This document shows, piece after piece, positions 1 through 9,200 of a stretch of 37,180 nucleotides of DNA (position 1 is the stretch's first letter; every line of letters starts with the position of its first letter). Position numbers and translations under genes: made by a program. The notes below the pieces were generated by a model. That model saw only the letters and a list, made by a program, of their open reading frames with translations, ran no database searches and was not told the DNA's origin. The stretch covers positions 1 to 37,180 of the IMG/VR virus record IMGVR_UViG_3300009151_000177; one strand, 5' to 3'. Source of the DNA: a virus.

Positions 1-2656
1 CAAATGACTGACTAGGCATCACATTCCAATCAAAATTAGAAGATGTCAGCATTGTGGTGGGCACTTTGGTTATCAATGATTGCAGAGTAGACAATGCTAA
101 TGTAGAAGAACTTGCAAACGCTGATGACAGGACAGGTGAAGCACTACATGGGATTGTTGTAATATAAAAGTTATTCCAATATAATAATGGTACTCCTGGT
201 GAATAAACATAGCCGAGTACATTATAATTTGCATCCATTACTGGGGAATCTGCCTCTAAATAAGTAAGTGCCGACGTTTGTATATATACTTTACCAATAG
301 TTGATCCGATGAAATCTGCGCATATTGCTCTTAAATTTGATGAGCCAATTATTGATGCTCCAACATTGAGTGCGAACGTAGTACCTGTTCCACCTGATTG
401 GATAGTTCCGATAAGATTACCAACGGTATCTTTTATTTGTTGCCCGGTGGTTAACGTAGCACCAGCTCCAGATACACTAAGTGCAGAGCCAACTGACACA
501 GCTGCTAATGGCAGAGTTTGTATAATTAGTGCTGCGGATATGCTCGTTACATTATTCACGCCGCCACTTATTGCTATTGTTTGGTTGATATAAGCGCTGC
601 CACTATTGATAATAGTACCAACTAATGTGCCAGATGTTGTGTTATATACATACTGTCCAGATTTGAAATTCACAGTACCGTTTGGTGATGTTAATACAGT
701 CAAATACGTTGCATTAGATGTGGCAGTAATTGGAAAAGCCTCATACATTGTTTGTGTTGCTGACGCGATGGCTGATGATATACTAACTAAAACTGAGCTA
801 CTGACTAGTCCACCAGCAGTAATAGTGCCTACGGGGGTGTGAGTAGATGATAATAGTAAATTGTTTGCGGCTACAATATAGCCAGGACTTGTTATGGTCA
901 AATTAGTCCCATCGGACGACCCTGTTAGTGGCATCACTGCCGCCATTGTTTGTTGTGCTCTTGACATTCCCCCGACATATTCATAATCAAACCGATATGA
1001 TGGGTAATACCAGTTAAAGCCATTCATGATACTTGTTATATATCCTATATCGGAGTTAGTGGCATCGATAATTCTAGCGTTTGGTGGGATTATTGTGGAA
1101 ATACCATTAAGGATAGTTAGTGTATCTACTAAACTGGTCCCTAATAAACTTTGTGTTAGTTGTTGGGTTCCTGGTGTAATAGTGGTTGCTGCTGCACCAC
1201 CGGTAGCGACATTTATAATGGAAGACTTGGTGACTGCGTAATTGGTTTGAGTTGCTGGAACAATATTTGCATTAAGTCCTGCTCCTGTGAGTGTTAATCC
1301 CGAAGCCATAAAATCGATCCATCTATAATTGGAATTAGATGTTACTATAAAAGTACCAAATTGGCAATATTCGCCATAATTGGTTGATATTTGTCCTTGC
1401 GTTAATGTTAGTAGTCCTGTTGACCTTACGTTGAGTGCGATAATTTGCACGTTATTCACAAACGATGGTAAATTAACTATGATTGAGTTTGGTATAATGC
1501 ACCAAAAGTCACCCTGTGTTGTCCCACTATTAAATGGGGTCGCATCAGTTAGCGTATTTAAATAAGTAAGGACACCACTATGTGTCCAGTTCATCGGTCT
1601 TGTTGCTACAACGTTGCCTGGTGCATTAGTGCTATCCAGAGTGAATGCACATGTCCCTGTAACTGTAATCATACCACATCCACTAAAATCAAAACCCCCG
1701 GACTTCATAGCTACAGTTCCGCTAAATGCAATAGTATCTGCTGCCCCGCCAGGGTTTGCTGGCGTTCCAAAAAAATGATTTGTCCATACCGCATTTGTGG
1801 CCGTTGAAACTATAGTCCTTGTTCCAACATTTCCGGCATATGTGTAATAAAAACTCACCAGCATTGGCGTCCCCCCAACCAACACAAAACCACCTGGTAT
1901 AGCCGCCCCCATGTTCGTGTTCCATGTGGTTGAGCTAATGGTGACTACGGATATACCAGATCCTGTTATTATGGTTTGTGATGATAAAAGAGTTCCACTC
2001 CCGCTGGCTGCTATATAACTACCACACGTTAAATAGCAGTAAATGACACCCCCTGTGTGTGTACATGCACCAGACACTGTCGTTACTCCAGAGTTATTGA
2101 ACCCACCTGAATGTATATAAATACCGCATATCATATAGTTGCAGTTGTTTGTGCTGCCCGAACTAGATTGTGTTAAAGTTCCTGTGGTTGTTATACCTAC
2201 CCCACCAATAACCGAGAGGTTTCCTGAAAATGTGACAGAGCAGCTTGGTATATTGGATGTTGTTATTGACAACGTCCCTCCCCCATATACATTTGTGCCG
2301 AGTCCTAATACTGCAATAGTACCGGTATTTGTATAAGCGGGAAGAATGTGTCCAGCTTGGGTAGCTTGTCCGACACGAATACCATCTGCCCCTGATGCGA
2401 ACGAGAATCCTGAAGTTCCGGCAAATGTGATATTTTCATCCATATCAACAGATACTGGTGTTATTGTTGCTGTTCTGGTTACAGTATATGCTGTGGCGCC
2501 ACCACCCATCCCGTTAGAATTTATATCAAAATTTATAAAATCTGTTGTCGTTGGTGCTGCCACCCCACCAGCACCACCGGAACTTAGTGACCAATGTGTC
2601 GTGGTGAGGTCCCAAGACCCGGTACCACCAACCCAATATAATGTTCTTGCTGCCAT
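1..2656 (-). CDS. Large solenoid-like tail fibre/adhesin protein, C-terminus beyond window
   Basis: An open minus-strand frame runs from ATG at 2656-2654 to the left edge with no stop, giving at least 885 codons; the C-terminus lies outside the window. The start has a GAGGT ribosome site about 5 nt upstream. The product begins MAARTLYWVGGTGSWD and is almost entirely Gly/Thr/Ser/Ala/Asn/Ile with short repeating hydrophobic strands, as in beta-solenoid adhesins. The WVGG-TG-W opening also begins the 1251-aa protein at 6262-10017, so the two are paralogs, and their first 42 bp region is identical in DNA. Isolated Cys and Tyr residues are scattered through the first third. It is the last visible gene of the fibre cluster. 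A virion-surface adhesin or fibre is inferred from composition and position; no enzymatic motif was seen. Confidence 0.85.
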   Translation of the reverse strand, partial: MAARTLYWVGGTGSWDLTTTHWSLSSGGAGGVAAPTTTDFINFDINSNGMGGGATAYTVTRTATITPVSVDMDENITFAGTSGFSFASGADGIRVGQATQAGHILPAYTNTGTIAVLGLGTNVYGGGTLSITTSNIPSCSVTFSGNLSVIGGVGITTTGTLTQSSSGSTNNCNYMICGIYIHSGGFNNSGVTTVSGACTHTGGVIYCYLTCGSYIAASGSGTLLSSQTIITGSGISVVTISSTTWNTNMGAAIPGGFVLVGGTPMLVSFYYTYAGNVGTRTIVSTATNAVWTNHFFGTPANPGGAADTIAFSGTVAMKSGGFDFSGCGMITVTGTCAFTLDSTNAPGNVVATRPMNWTHSGVLTYLNTLTDATPFNSGTTQGDFWCIIPNSIIVNLPSFVNNVQIIALNVRSTGLLTLTQGQISTNYGEYCQFGTFIVTSNSNYRWIDFMASGLTLTGAGLNANIVPATQTNYAVTKSSIINVATGGAAATTITPGTQQLTQSLLGTSLVDTLTILNGISTIIPPNARIIDATNSDIGYITSIMNGFNWYYPSYRFDYEYVGGMSRAQQTMAAVMPLTGSSDGTNLTITSPGYIVAANNLLLSSTHTPVGTITAGGLVSSSVLVSISSAIASATQTMYEAFPITATSNATYLTVLTSPNGTVNFKSGQYVYNTTSGTLVGTIINSGSAYINQTIAISGGVNNVTSISAALIIQTLPLAAVSVGSALSVSGAGATLTTGQQIKDTVGNLIGTIQSGGTGTTFALNVGASIIGSSNLRAICADFIGSTIGKVYIQTSALTYLEADSPVMDANYNVLGYVYSPGVPLLYWNNFYITTIPCSASPVLSSAFASSSTLALSTLQSLITKVPTTMLTSSNFDWNVMPSQSF

Positions 2657-2659
2657 ATT
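2618..2659. repeat. 42-bp direct repeat, copy A (start of left solenoid gene)
   Basis: These 42 bp are identical to 9979-10020. They cover the start codon, the first 13 codons and 3 bp upstream of the solenoid-protein gene. With one mismatch the match extends to about 50 bp. Both copies lie in the same orientation, 7361 bp apart, so recombination between them would be in frame. Confidence 0.9.
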
Positions 2660-2665
2660 ACCTCA

Positions 2666-3385
2666 CTAAAATCCAATAGTTACAGATACAACATCCCAAC
2701 TTGTTGTTCCTGAATTATACATACATCCTATATACATTGTTTTACTTGGTACAGTAATTCCCGGTAAGTAGCATCCAATTGCTGTATAGCTCGCCGACCA
2801 GATAATACCCCACCCTACCGCTGGTGCACTATCTTTAATTCTAATTACAAGTTTCTGTCCTTCTTGTGGGGTTCCTGTTGGTGTCAGTATGTTAATAAGT
2901 TGATTTTGTGTGGTTACTCCTGTTAATATCTGAGCACCTGTCGTCCCTACTGCTGGGGTTAGCGTTGAAGTTGCTGCAACAAAAGCTGGGCTGATTGTTA
3001 CGGTTGAAGATCCGCCTCCACCACTAACGGCTGATGATTGCCATGTACTCCCTGTTGATGTCAGTACGTTACCAGATGCTCCTGGTGCTGGTAGCCCAAT
3101 AGTAATAGATTTTGCGGTACCATCTCCCAATACCCTAATGCCATTAGACCCAGATATCAGTAGTGTGTTTGTTGGTGTTGTCGCTACTATTAAGTTCGTG
3201 CCATCACTAATAGTAGAGAAGGAGCTTGATGATGAACCTCCGCCGGATATTGATAATACATTAGTGCCATTACTATAAAACAATTTACCATCGGTATAGT
3301 TTATCGCCAGTTCCCCTAAAACCAAAGACGATGGTGTTCTTCCAGTGACTGACGATCTTTTTATTAATACTGAGGTATTTGCCAT
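2666..3385 (-). CDS. Short tail fibre-type protein, 239 aa
   Basis: The N-terminus (about residues 1-45) has the pattern IKRS, then GELAINYTDGKLFY. This opening is common in phage fibre and tropism-determinant proteins and is shared with the 564-aa protein at 3859-5553. A Ser/Gly-rich middle follows (SISGGGSSSSS near residues 46-55). The last about 75 residues (EGQKLVIRIKD ... YNSGTTSWDVVSV) form a module that recurs at the C-terminus of the 766-aa fibre at 10030-12330. The protein therefore looks like an attachment module plus a short shaft plus a distal knob. It lies 9 bp after the start of the solenoid paralog and 3 bp before the 145-aa coiled-coil gene, in one operon. A fibre or receptor-contact role is inferred from modular similarity. 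Confidence 0.8.
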   Translation of the reverse strand: MANTSVLIKRSSVTGRTPSSLVLGELAINYTDGKLFYSNGTNVLSISGGGSSSSSFSTISDGTNLIVATTPTNTLLISGSNGIRVLGDGTAKSITIGLPAPGASGNVLTSTGSTWQSSAVSGGGGSSTVTISPAFVAATSTLTPAVGTTGAQILTGVTTQNQLINILTPTGTPQEGQKLVIRIKDSAPAVGWGIIWSASYTAIGCYLPGITVPSKTMYIGCMYNSGTTSWDVVSVTIGF

Positions 3386-3388
3386 ATA

Positions 3389-3826
3389 TTAGAACGCCCC
3401 GCCATCTTTTACGATTGGTGATAACTCGTGCGTATTTATTTTGTTTATCTTCTTTCGTTGTGCAGGTGTTAATTCCAAGTATGTTATTTGACTATTAAGC
3501 TCAGTAACTAGTCTGTCATAGTAGTCATGTAGATCATCATTTTCTTTTCTAGCTTTAATCAATTCACTTCTGAATGTGTCTATATGTGCTAGCTGATGTT
3601 TGGACTCTTCGACCGCTGTTATGCTTTGTTGCATTGTGGATATTTGACTATTGAGATCATTGATGGTGTTTTGTTGTTCTATTGCATTTTGTACATGTTG
3701 TTGTTGTTCAGCAATAACGTCATCACTAATCTTTGCATTTGCTTGGAGCGAGATGTTTCTAAGAACGATATCATTTACGGTAGCACTCAACAATTCAACA
3801 TAATAATTCATGTACTTTTCGGGCAT
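3389..3826 (-). CDS. Coiled-coil structural accessory protein ending DGGAF, 145 aa
   Basis: The protein begins MPEKYMNYYVELLSATV and continues with a conserved-looking QANAKISDDVI segment. Residues about 35-120 form a long Gln/Glu/Lys-rich coiled coil with hydrophobics at heptad spacing. It ends KDGGAF. Small proteins with this kind of opening are familiar to me from fibre clusters of T4-type marine phages, where they lack a defined function; this is recollection, not a search result. AGGAA about 7 nt upstream supports the start. The last five residues match the C-termini of two neighbours (5566-5871 and, less closely, 3859-5553). A role as a trimerising connector or fibre chaperone is a guess from the coiled coil and location. 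Confidence 0.8.
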   Translation of the reverse strand: MPEKYMNYYVELLSATVNDIVLRNISLQANAKISDDVIAEQQQHVQNAIEQQNTINDLNSQISTMQQSITAVEESKHQLAHIDTFRSELIKARKENDDLHDYYDRLVTELNSQITYLELTPAQRKKINKINTHELSPIVKDGGAF

Positions 3827-3858
3827 TTGATATTCCTATAAATCAAATATATATGTTC

Positions 3859-5553
3859 CTAGAATTGGCCGCCATCGAGAGCCGATGCCCAAATAGGAAC
3901 ACCTGCATTAGTTGCTGTTAGTATTTGAGTAGAAAACGTCTGGTCAGCAGTACCTGCGGCGGCAGTAACACCAATAGCACTGGCACCATTACCAAATGTA
4001 ATTCCATTGGTAGTTGCAGTAGTAAGTCCGGTACCACCTTGAGTAACAGTTAACCCAGAAATCGCTGAATATGTTGCTGCGGTTAGTCGTCCATACGCAT
4101 CAACTGTTAGTGATGTTATTGTGTTGTTATATGCGGCAGATCCTGTTGCGGTATATGTTGTATTTGCTAATACAGATAATGCGCCGGTGCCATTGCCTAC
4201 TAAAATAGACCCTGCCGTAAATGCTGTATTGCCTGTGCCACCTTGGGATACAGTTAATCCGCCAATTGCTTGCGTTGTGAATGTTAATACCCGACCATAC
4301 GTATCGGTTGTTAATGCTGAGAGCGTTTGGTTGTTAGTTATTGATGTTGCTGATATCGCCGTTACGTTAGCTAGAGCCTGAATTGCATTAGTACCAGAAC
4401 CTAGCAATATCTGATTTGCTGGTAATGTGTTAATACCTATACCACCAGAAGCTACCGGCAGTGCTGTTGTTAATGCTAACGATACCGCTGTAATTGAGTT
4501 GGCTGAAGTGATGTTGCCACCTGATGCGTCAAGTCCACCAGTTTTTATGACATCATATAATGTGGTCGCATCAAACACGACGGTTGTTGTTGGTTCTGAT
4601 GATACGTTACTGAACAATTTCCACTTGTTATCATTAAAATCACGAACAAATCCTGTATGTTGGTAGTGTGAATATGTGGAAGTACCTTGCCCAACAAAGT
4701 GACCAACCATGCCTATATCAACAGCATTCCCTGAATTATTAGCGGCAAGATACATTATCGGGTCGTTAACGTTCATCGTTGATGTTGCGTTAGTTTGAAT
4801 AATAGCACCTGAAACATTCAGGTTGGATACCGTTAATGTGCCTCCAATAGATACATTGTTAGATGGTATGGATAATTCTGAGTTTATTATTTGTGTACCA
4901 ACTGAAGTATTAGCGCGTAATACTGTGTTATCTGTATTGATCGTTACTATTGGGGCACCGACCGCACCCGATACTATTGTGGTTATACCAGTACCACCGC
5001 CCTGAAATGTTAATGTACTTCCGAATGTATCTGTTCCGGTATTTCCTGATACTGTTACTGTTGCTGTTCCAATAGAAGCAGATGATACGGAAAGAATTCT
5101 ACCATTAGCACCATATGCTATTACTGGTATTGATGACGATGAACCGACAGATCCAGCAGTGAGTCCAGGCACAGCATTTAAACTTGCATTAAGTGCAACT
5201 GCATTGTTTCCGGAGAATGCTACTGTTGCTGCTGCTATGTCGCCACCAGAGATAGAGAAGTTTTGTGGGGCATTCAGTGAAGATGAACTAGTGGCGTTAC
5301 CAATTAGGTTTCCTGAAAATGAACCATTAACGTCTCGTTTTACTATTGTTGATGCTGTATTAGACGTTGTTGCTGCATCTATAGCTGCTGTGTATGATGC
5401 TCCGCCAATCTTGAGTACGCCAATGCCATCAGAGTTGCCAATGAATGCTGTATTAGATAGATATGAATATGCGAGTTCACCCGCCTGTAATGAACTAGTG
5501 GCTGGTGTGGTTGTGGTTGTCGATCTTTTTATTAGTATTTTAGTGTTAGCCAT
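3859..5553 (-). CDS. Tail fibre protein, 564 aa
   Basis: The N-terminus (MANTKILIKRS ... LQAGELAYSYLSNTAFIG, residues 1-50) is a fibre attachment-type domain shared with the 239-aa protein. The centre is beta-rich and repetitive. It includes a segment about residues 250-340 (MNVNDPIMYLAANNSG, later GFVRDFNDNKWKLF) typical of phage fibre shafts that display a small folded domain. The second half holds repeated LTVSQGGTG / LPVASGGIG / LTVTQGGTG blocks, a well-known fibre shaft repeat. It ends ASALDGGQF. AAGGAA upstream of ATG supports the start. Adjacent genes encode small accessory proteins. A distal or side fibre is the likely role; the receptor is unknown. Confidence 0.85.
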   Translation of the reverse strand: MANTKILIKRSTTTTTPATSSLQAGELAYSYLSNTAFIGNSDGIGVLKIGGASYTAAIDAATTSNTASTIVKRDVNGSFSGNLIGNATSSSSLNAPQNFSISGGDIAAATVAFSGNNAVALNASLNAVPGLTAGSVGSSSSIPVIAYGANGRILSVSSASIGTATVTVSGNTGTDTFGSTLTFQGGGTGITTIVSGAVGAPIVTINTDNTVLRANTSVGTQIINSELSIPSNNVSIGGTLTVSNLNVSGAIIQTNATSTMNVNDPIMYLAANNSGNAVDIGMVGHFVGQGTSTYSHYQHTGFVRDFNDNKWKLFSNVSSEPTTTVVFDATTLYDVIKTGGLDASGGNITSANSITAVSLALTTALPVASGGIGINTLPANQILLGSGTNAIQALANVTAISATSITNNQTLSALTTDTYGRVLTFTTQAIGGLTVSQGGTGNTAFTAGSILVGNGTGALSVLANTTYTATGSAAYNNTITSLTVDAYGRLTAATYSAISGLTVTQGGTGLTTATTNGITFGNGASAIGVTAAAGTADQTFSTQILTATNAGVPIWASALDGGQF

Positions 5554-5565
5554 AGTTTTTCCTTA

Positions 5566-5871
5566 TTAGAATGCTCCACCATCCACGATGGTATTTAAAA
5601 CTGATGTTAGTGTTTCTACTACAAAATTATTTGTGTTTGCTTGATAAACAACAACAGACCCATCTATGGCCCCAATCATATTAACATCACTTAGGTGGCT
5701 TAATGAATTTATAGACGAATTAACAGAAGATACTCTTTGTTGTGCGCCATTATCAACTTTGACTATTGGTGGTGACGTTGATACGGTGGTTATTTCAGTA
5801 ACTCTAGGTATTATTCCACCACCAACCCTAACTGTTATTATGGCTGGTTGGGTTATCGTTACAGTCGGCAT
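5566..5871 (-). CDS. Small fibre-associated structural protein ending DGGAF, 101 aa
   Basis: The start MPTVTITQPAIITVRV is a beta-strand-rich N-terminus. A short segment near residues 55-75 reads LSHLSDVNMIGAIDGSVVVY. That LSDVN...DGSVVVY pattern is common in phage fibre-linked proteins where a small domain joins a shaft. The protein ends IVDGGAF, as does the 145-aa neighbour. It starts 2 nt before the end of the 112-aa gene upstream and stops 12 bp before the 564-aa fibre, so it is co-transcribed with both. No catalytic residues are seen. It is probably a small virion component or adaptor for the fibre. Confidence 0.75.
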   Translation of the reverse strand: MPTVTITQPAIITVRVGGGIIPRVTEITTVSTSPPIVKVDNGAQQRVSSVNSSINSLSHLSDVNMIGAIDGSVVVYQANTNNFVVETLTSVLNTIVDGGAF

Positions 5872-5873
5872 AG

Positions 5874-6212
5874 TTATCTGGTGACCGAAGGTGAAACTTG
5901 TATTATACCTTCTAATATTCTGGTGGATACCTGAGTTAGGTTATTAGTTAACATAGCATCATACACATATCTACCACTAGCAATGTTGGCCGTGGTGTTG
6001 GCACCAAGATCTAATGTTACAGTGCCACTACCTGTATTTAATGTAGTCTGGAATACAGCAGTGGCATTTGCTGAAGTATATGATTTTCTAATTGTACTAT
6101 GTACAACCACATTAGTCAAATTATACGCATTACCCGACGCATCATTTAATACTATTGATGTTTGGAATGTTGATCCCTGGTCCATAAAAAGATTCGAGTA
6201 TGCTGCTGACAT
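5874..6212 (-). CDS. Small beta-sandwich tail protein, 112 aa
   Basis: The protein begins MSAAYSNLFMDQGSTFQTSI and continues with NAYNLTNVVVHSTIRKSY, SGRYVYDAML and a C-terminal LEGIIQVSPSVTR. The pattern (DQG-TF, then -N-T--, IRKSY, GRY-YD, V-EG---V-P-VTR) matches a small immunoglobulin-like protein that I recognise from fibre/baseplate clusters of T4-type phages. There it is structural and otherwise uncharacterised. It is the first gene after an exact late promoter at 6242-6249. AAGGAA lies 8 nt before ATG. It therefore leads a separate transcription unit covering the left fibre genes. Confidence 0.8.
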   Translation of the reverse strand: MSAAYSNLFMDQGSTFQTSIVLNDASGNAYNLTNVVVHSTIRKSYTSANATAVFQTTLNTGSGTVTLDLGANTTANIASGRYVYDAMLTNNLTQVSTRILEGIIQVSPSVTR

Positions 6213-6241
6213 GTAATATTCCTTATGGCATTTATATTATA

Positions 6242-6249
6242 TATTTATA
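6242..6249 (-). promoter_or_regulatory. T4-type late promoter (TATAAATA)
   Basis: An exact TATAAATA octamer reads leftward (TATTTATA on the plus strand) in the 49-bp gap between the 1251-aa gene and the 112-aa gene. Start of transcription would fall about 6 nt downstream, near 6236, leaving a leader of about 25 nt before the start codon at 6212. In T4 this octamer is recognised by the phage sigma factor gp55. The surrounding gap is very AT-rich. Confidence 0.75.
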
Positions 6250-6261
6250 TAATAGTAATAT

Positions 6262-9200
6262 TCAAAATACATCAAAAAATGAACCGGTTGATGGGTATCC
6301 ATGTATCCACCCGCTTACTGATGTTCCAAATGTTGAAGTCGCCCCCGCGAAGCACTTTACTGTGTTGGGGTTAGATGATGCTGCGCTATATGAAAGGGTT
6401 ATTGGTTCACATAGCCAATCATTTTTGTAATTGAGTGAAATAGGTGGCACATATAATGCACTATTGTTTACTAAATAATGAACTGCTGTGGTATCTGATG
6501 TAATAGTAGCACCTTGTAGCTGGAAAAGAGCAGTATTCGTGGTTGATCCTGCCGTAAATTTAATAGTTCCTGAAGCCTTATTATTGATCAAACTATAGAA
6601 ACTATTGTTTCCTGTGAATGTTGTGATTGATGCTGTTGCATCACCTGGAGTGGTTCCTATCTGTACTGTGCCGTACTGCAGGCTATTTCCGGCAAAAGTT
6701 CTACCTGCAGTAGAGGAATCAGTCAACACAATATTAGTATATTCATGACCAGTAGACATTCCGTTCGAGCCAGCATATACGAAGCTAGTAGTTATTCCTG
6801 TTCCTGATATGTTCCAGCAAGCGCCTGTCCCCGCAATGGACCAAGTCCCACCAAACCCTATTGATCTTGTCGCAGTTCCTGTCGACGAGAAACTCCCTAC
6901 ATTTATAGACCATCCACTATCATAAAAACTCCCTGATGTTAGTGAGAGATTTCTCGTACTCCCTATAATCAAATCCGACCCTAATGAGATAGTAGACATT
7001 GTATTAGCTTTAATGTTTATTGGACAGTCTATTGTTAGTCCGTTAGGTGTTATCATGCTCATCTGTCCATTAAAACTATCAGAAAATGTTAATGTATTTG
7101 CACCTGCTTGCGCACCGGACATAAACACCATCGATGGACTTAGCAATAAATCCCCACATATGGTAGATGTAATATTTGGGACATGTCCGCTGAAATTGTA
7201 AAAGTACAATCCTCCATAATAATGCCCAGACACTAGATTTACGGTATTTGTTGCAGTTGGGGTATATGAAAGCACTTGTGCTGATCGTGTTATTCCATTT
7301 GCTACCGGCACAAGAGTTGCTGCTACGTATGTTCCTGCTGTGGTTATATTACCAACCAGTGTGCCCAATGTGTCATATATCGCTGAATTTACTGGTACAG
7401 TTATGCTGGATGTGCTTACGAATGATGTGACAACGTTACCCGAAAAATATGTCGGCGACACGATGTCTACAAGAACTGAAGAAAGTGCATAAAATATGTT
7501 AGTTACGTTAATTGGTATAGATAATGTGTATGTTCCGCCCGCAGTGACATTCCCAATTAAATGTCCTGAGTAGTATACATTATCGCCTGTATTGATGGTG
7601 ATGCTGTTTGTTTCTAACTTGCGCATATTCGTAGCACCAAGAGCACCTGGCACCTGTACTAATGCTCGTGTCCCTGTTGTCATAAGCTGGGTTGGTGTTG
7701 TTACTCCTGGTAATCCTGTTATATTGCCTGCGCTTGGGGTTATATTAAAAGATGTTGATGTGCTTGTGGTATATATTTGACCAACTGCTATATTCGAGCT
7801 ATTTAATATTATGGTATTTGCTGTAAGTGTCCTTGATGTGCAGTTGAATATCGCTTGTATTCTCGAATTGGCGAATGTCTGTGGATTTATGCTACATGAA
7901 ATATTGCTGCAAACATTATTGGCTATGTTATATGTTGGTGCTTGAGTTCCTGTAGATAGCGTTAATGTGGCTGAGCTATTAGCAATATTAATTATCGACC
8001 CTGAAGCAACACTGCAATTTACAAGATTTGCGCTAGTCGTGGGTACTGATATTGACGTGCCGCCACCAGTTACAGTAATACCACCAGAGCTAAAATCTAC
8101 ATACCTAGTTAGTGCATTAGGGGTAATGGTGAATGATGAACAGACTAAATTATTATTGCTTATCACTGTCCCTGATATTAATGTAAAACTCCCAGTAGTT
8201 ATGATGCACGGTGACAAGGGAGAAAACCCAAGAGAACCACTTCCTGTACATTGTGCTACAATTGGGTTAGTTATTATCCCTGTTGTTGTCATGGTACTAC
8301 CAACACCTATTCCGCGTAAGGTGTCTTGGAAGGTGGATCCTGTCCCTATATATGTGATTGTTCCTGTGTTCGTCCATCCTATTGGTGAAATTGTGGGCGG
8401 CGTTATTGTCCCTGCCCACCCTGCCGTAATACTATTGTAGCTGTTATCTAATGAAAAATCTCCGCCGGCAACTGTTCCTGTGAAATTAGTCAGATCAAGA
8501 ATGGAAAGTACTGATCCTGTGGTTATACTGACAATGTCAGTAGCTGACCCGAATGAATGAGTTACTGCAGCACCACCAGGACTTTGTACTGTGATAATTC
8601 TAGTGCCTACTGCGCCGATGTATGTATAGTTAAAAATAGATGCTGATAGTGCTGAATTGGTTGTCCATAGTGGGTTTGTTGCAGCCACCACTGTTGAGTT
8701 ATTTCCATTAATATTGATGTTTGTACCATTCAGACTCGCTGCTGTTGTGCCTGTGGCTATGTAATTACTACAATCCATTAGTCCTACATCAATTAACCCG
8801 GCAAAGTGGGTAATCGCACCTGATGCGAAAATGCCGCCAGTCATATCAAAATAATTACTAGTTCCTGCATTTTGGACATACGTTGAGCAATCAGTATAAC
8901 CAGAATTAATACTGGTTGCTCCTGACATAACAAATGCTCCGCAATATATGAATGATGAATTTAATGTTCCGCCATTTAACGTGACATTTCCTCCGAGAGA
9001 GGAACATCGAATTTCTAATCCATTATTAGTTCCTGTTGTCTGTGTATAATTGGTACATGTGATGTAAACACTTATGTCAATGGTTCCGCTAGTTAATGTG
9101 ACTGAGCTGGCTGACGCATTTGCGGTTCCGTAAGAGCCAAGTAGTTGTCCAGTATACCCACCAGACCAACCACCAGAACATGACCAACCAGATCCACCTA

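Noticed and set aside
3837-3844. TATAAATC in the 32-bp gap
   Set aside because: It reads rightward, away from the genes on the minus strand, and has a mismatch at the last base.
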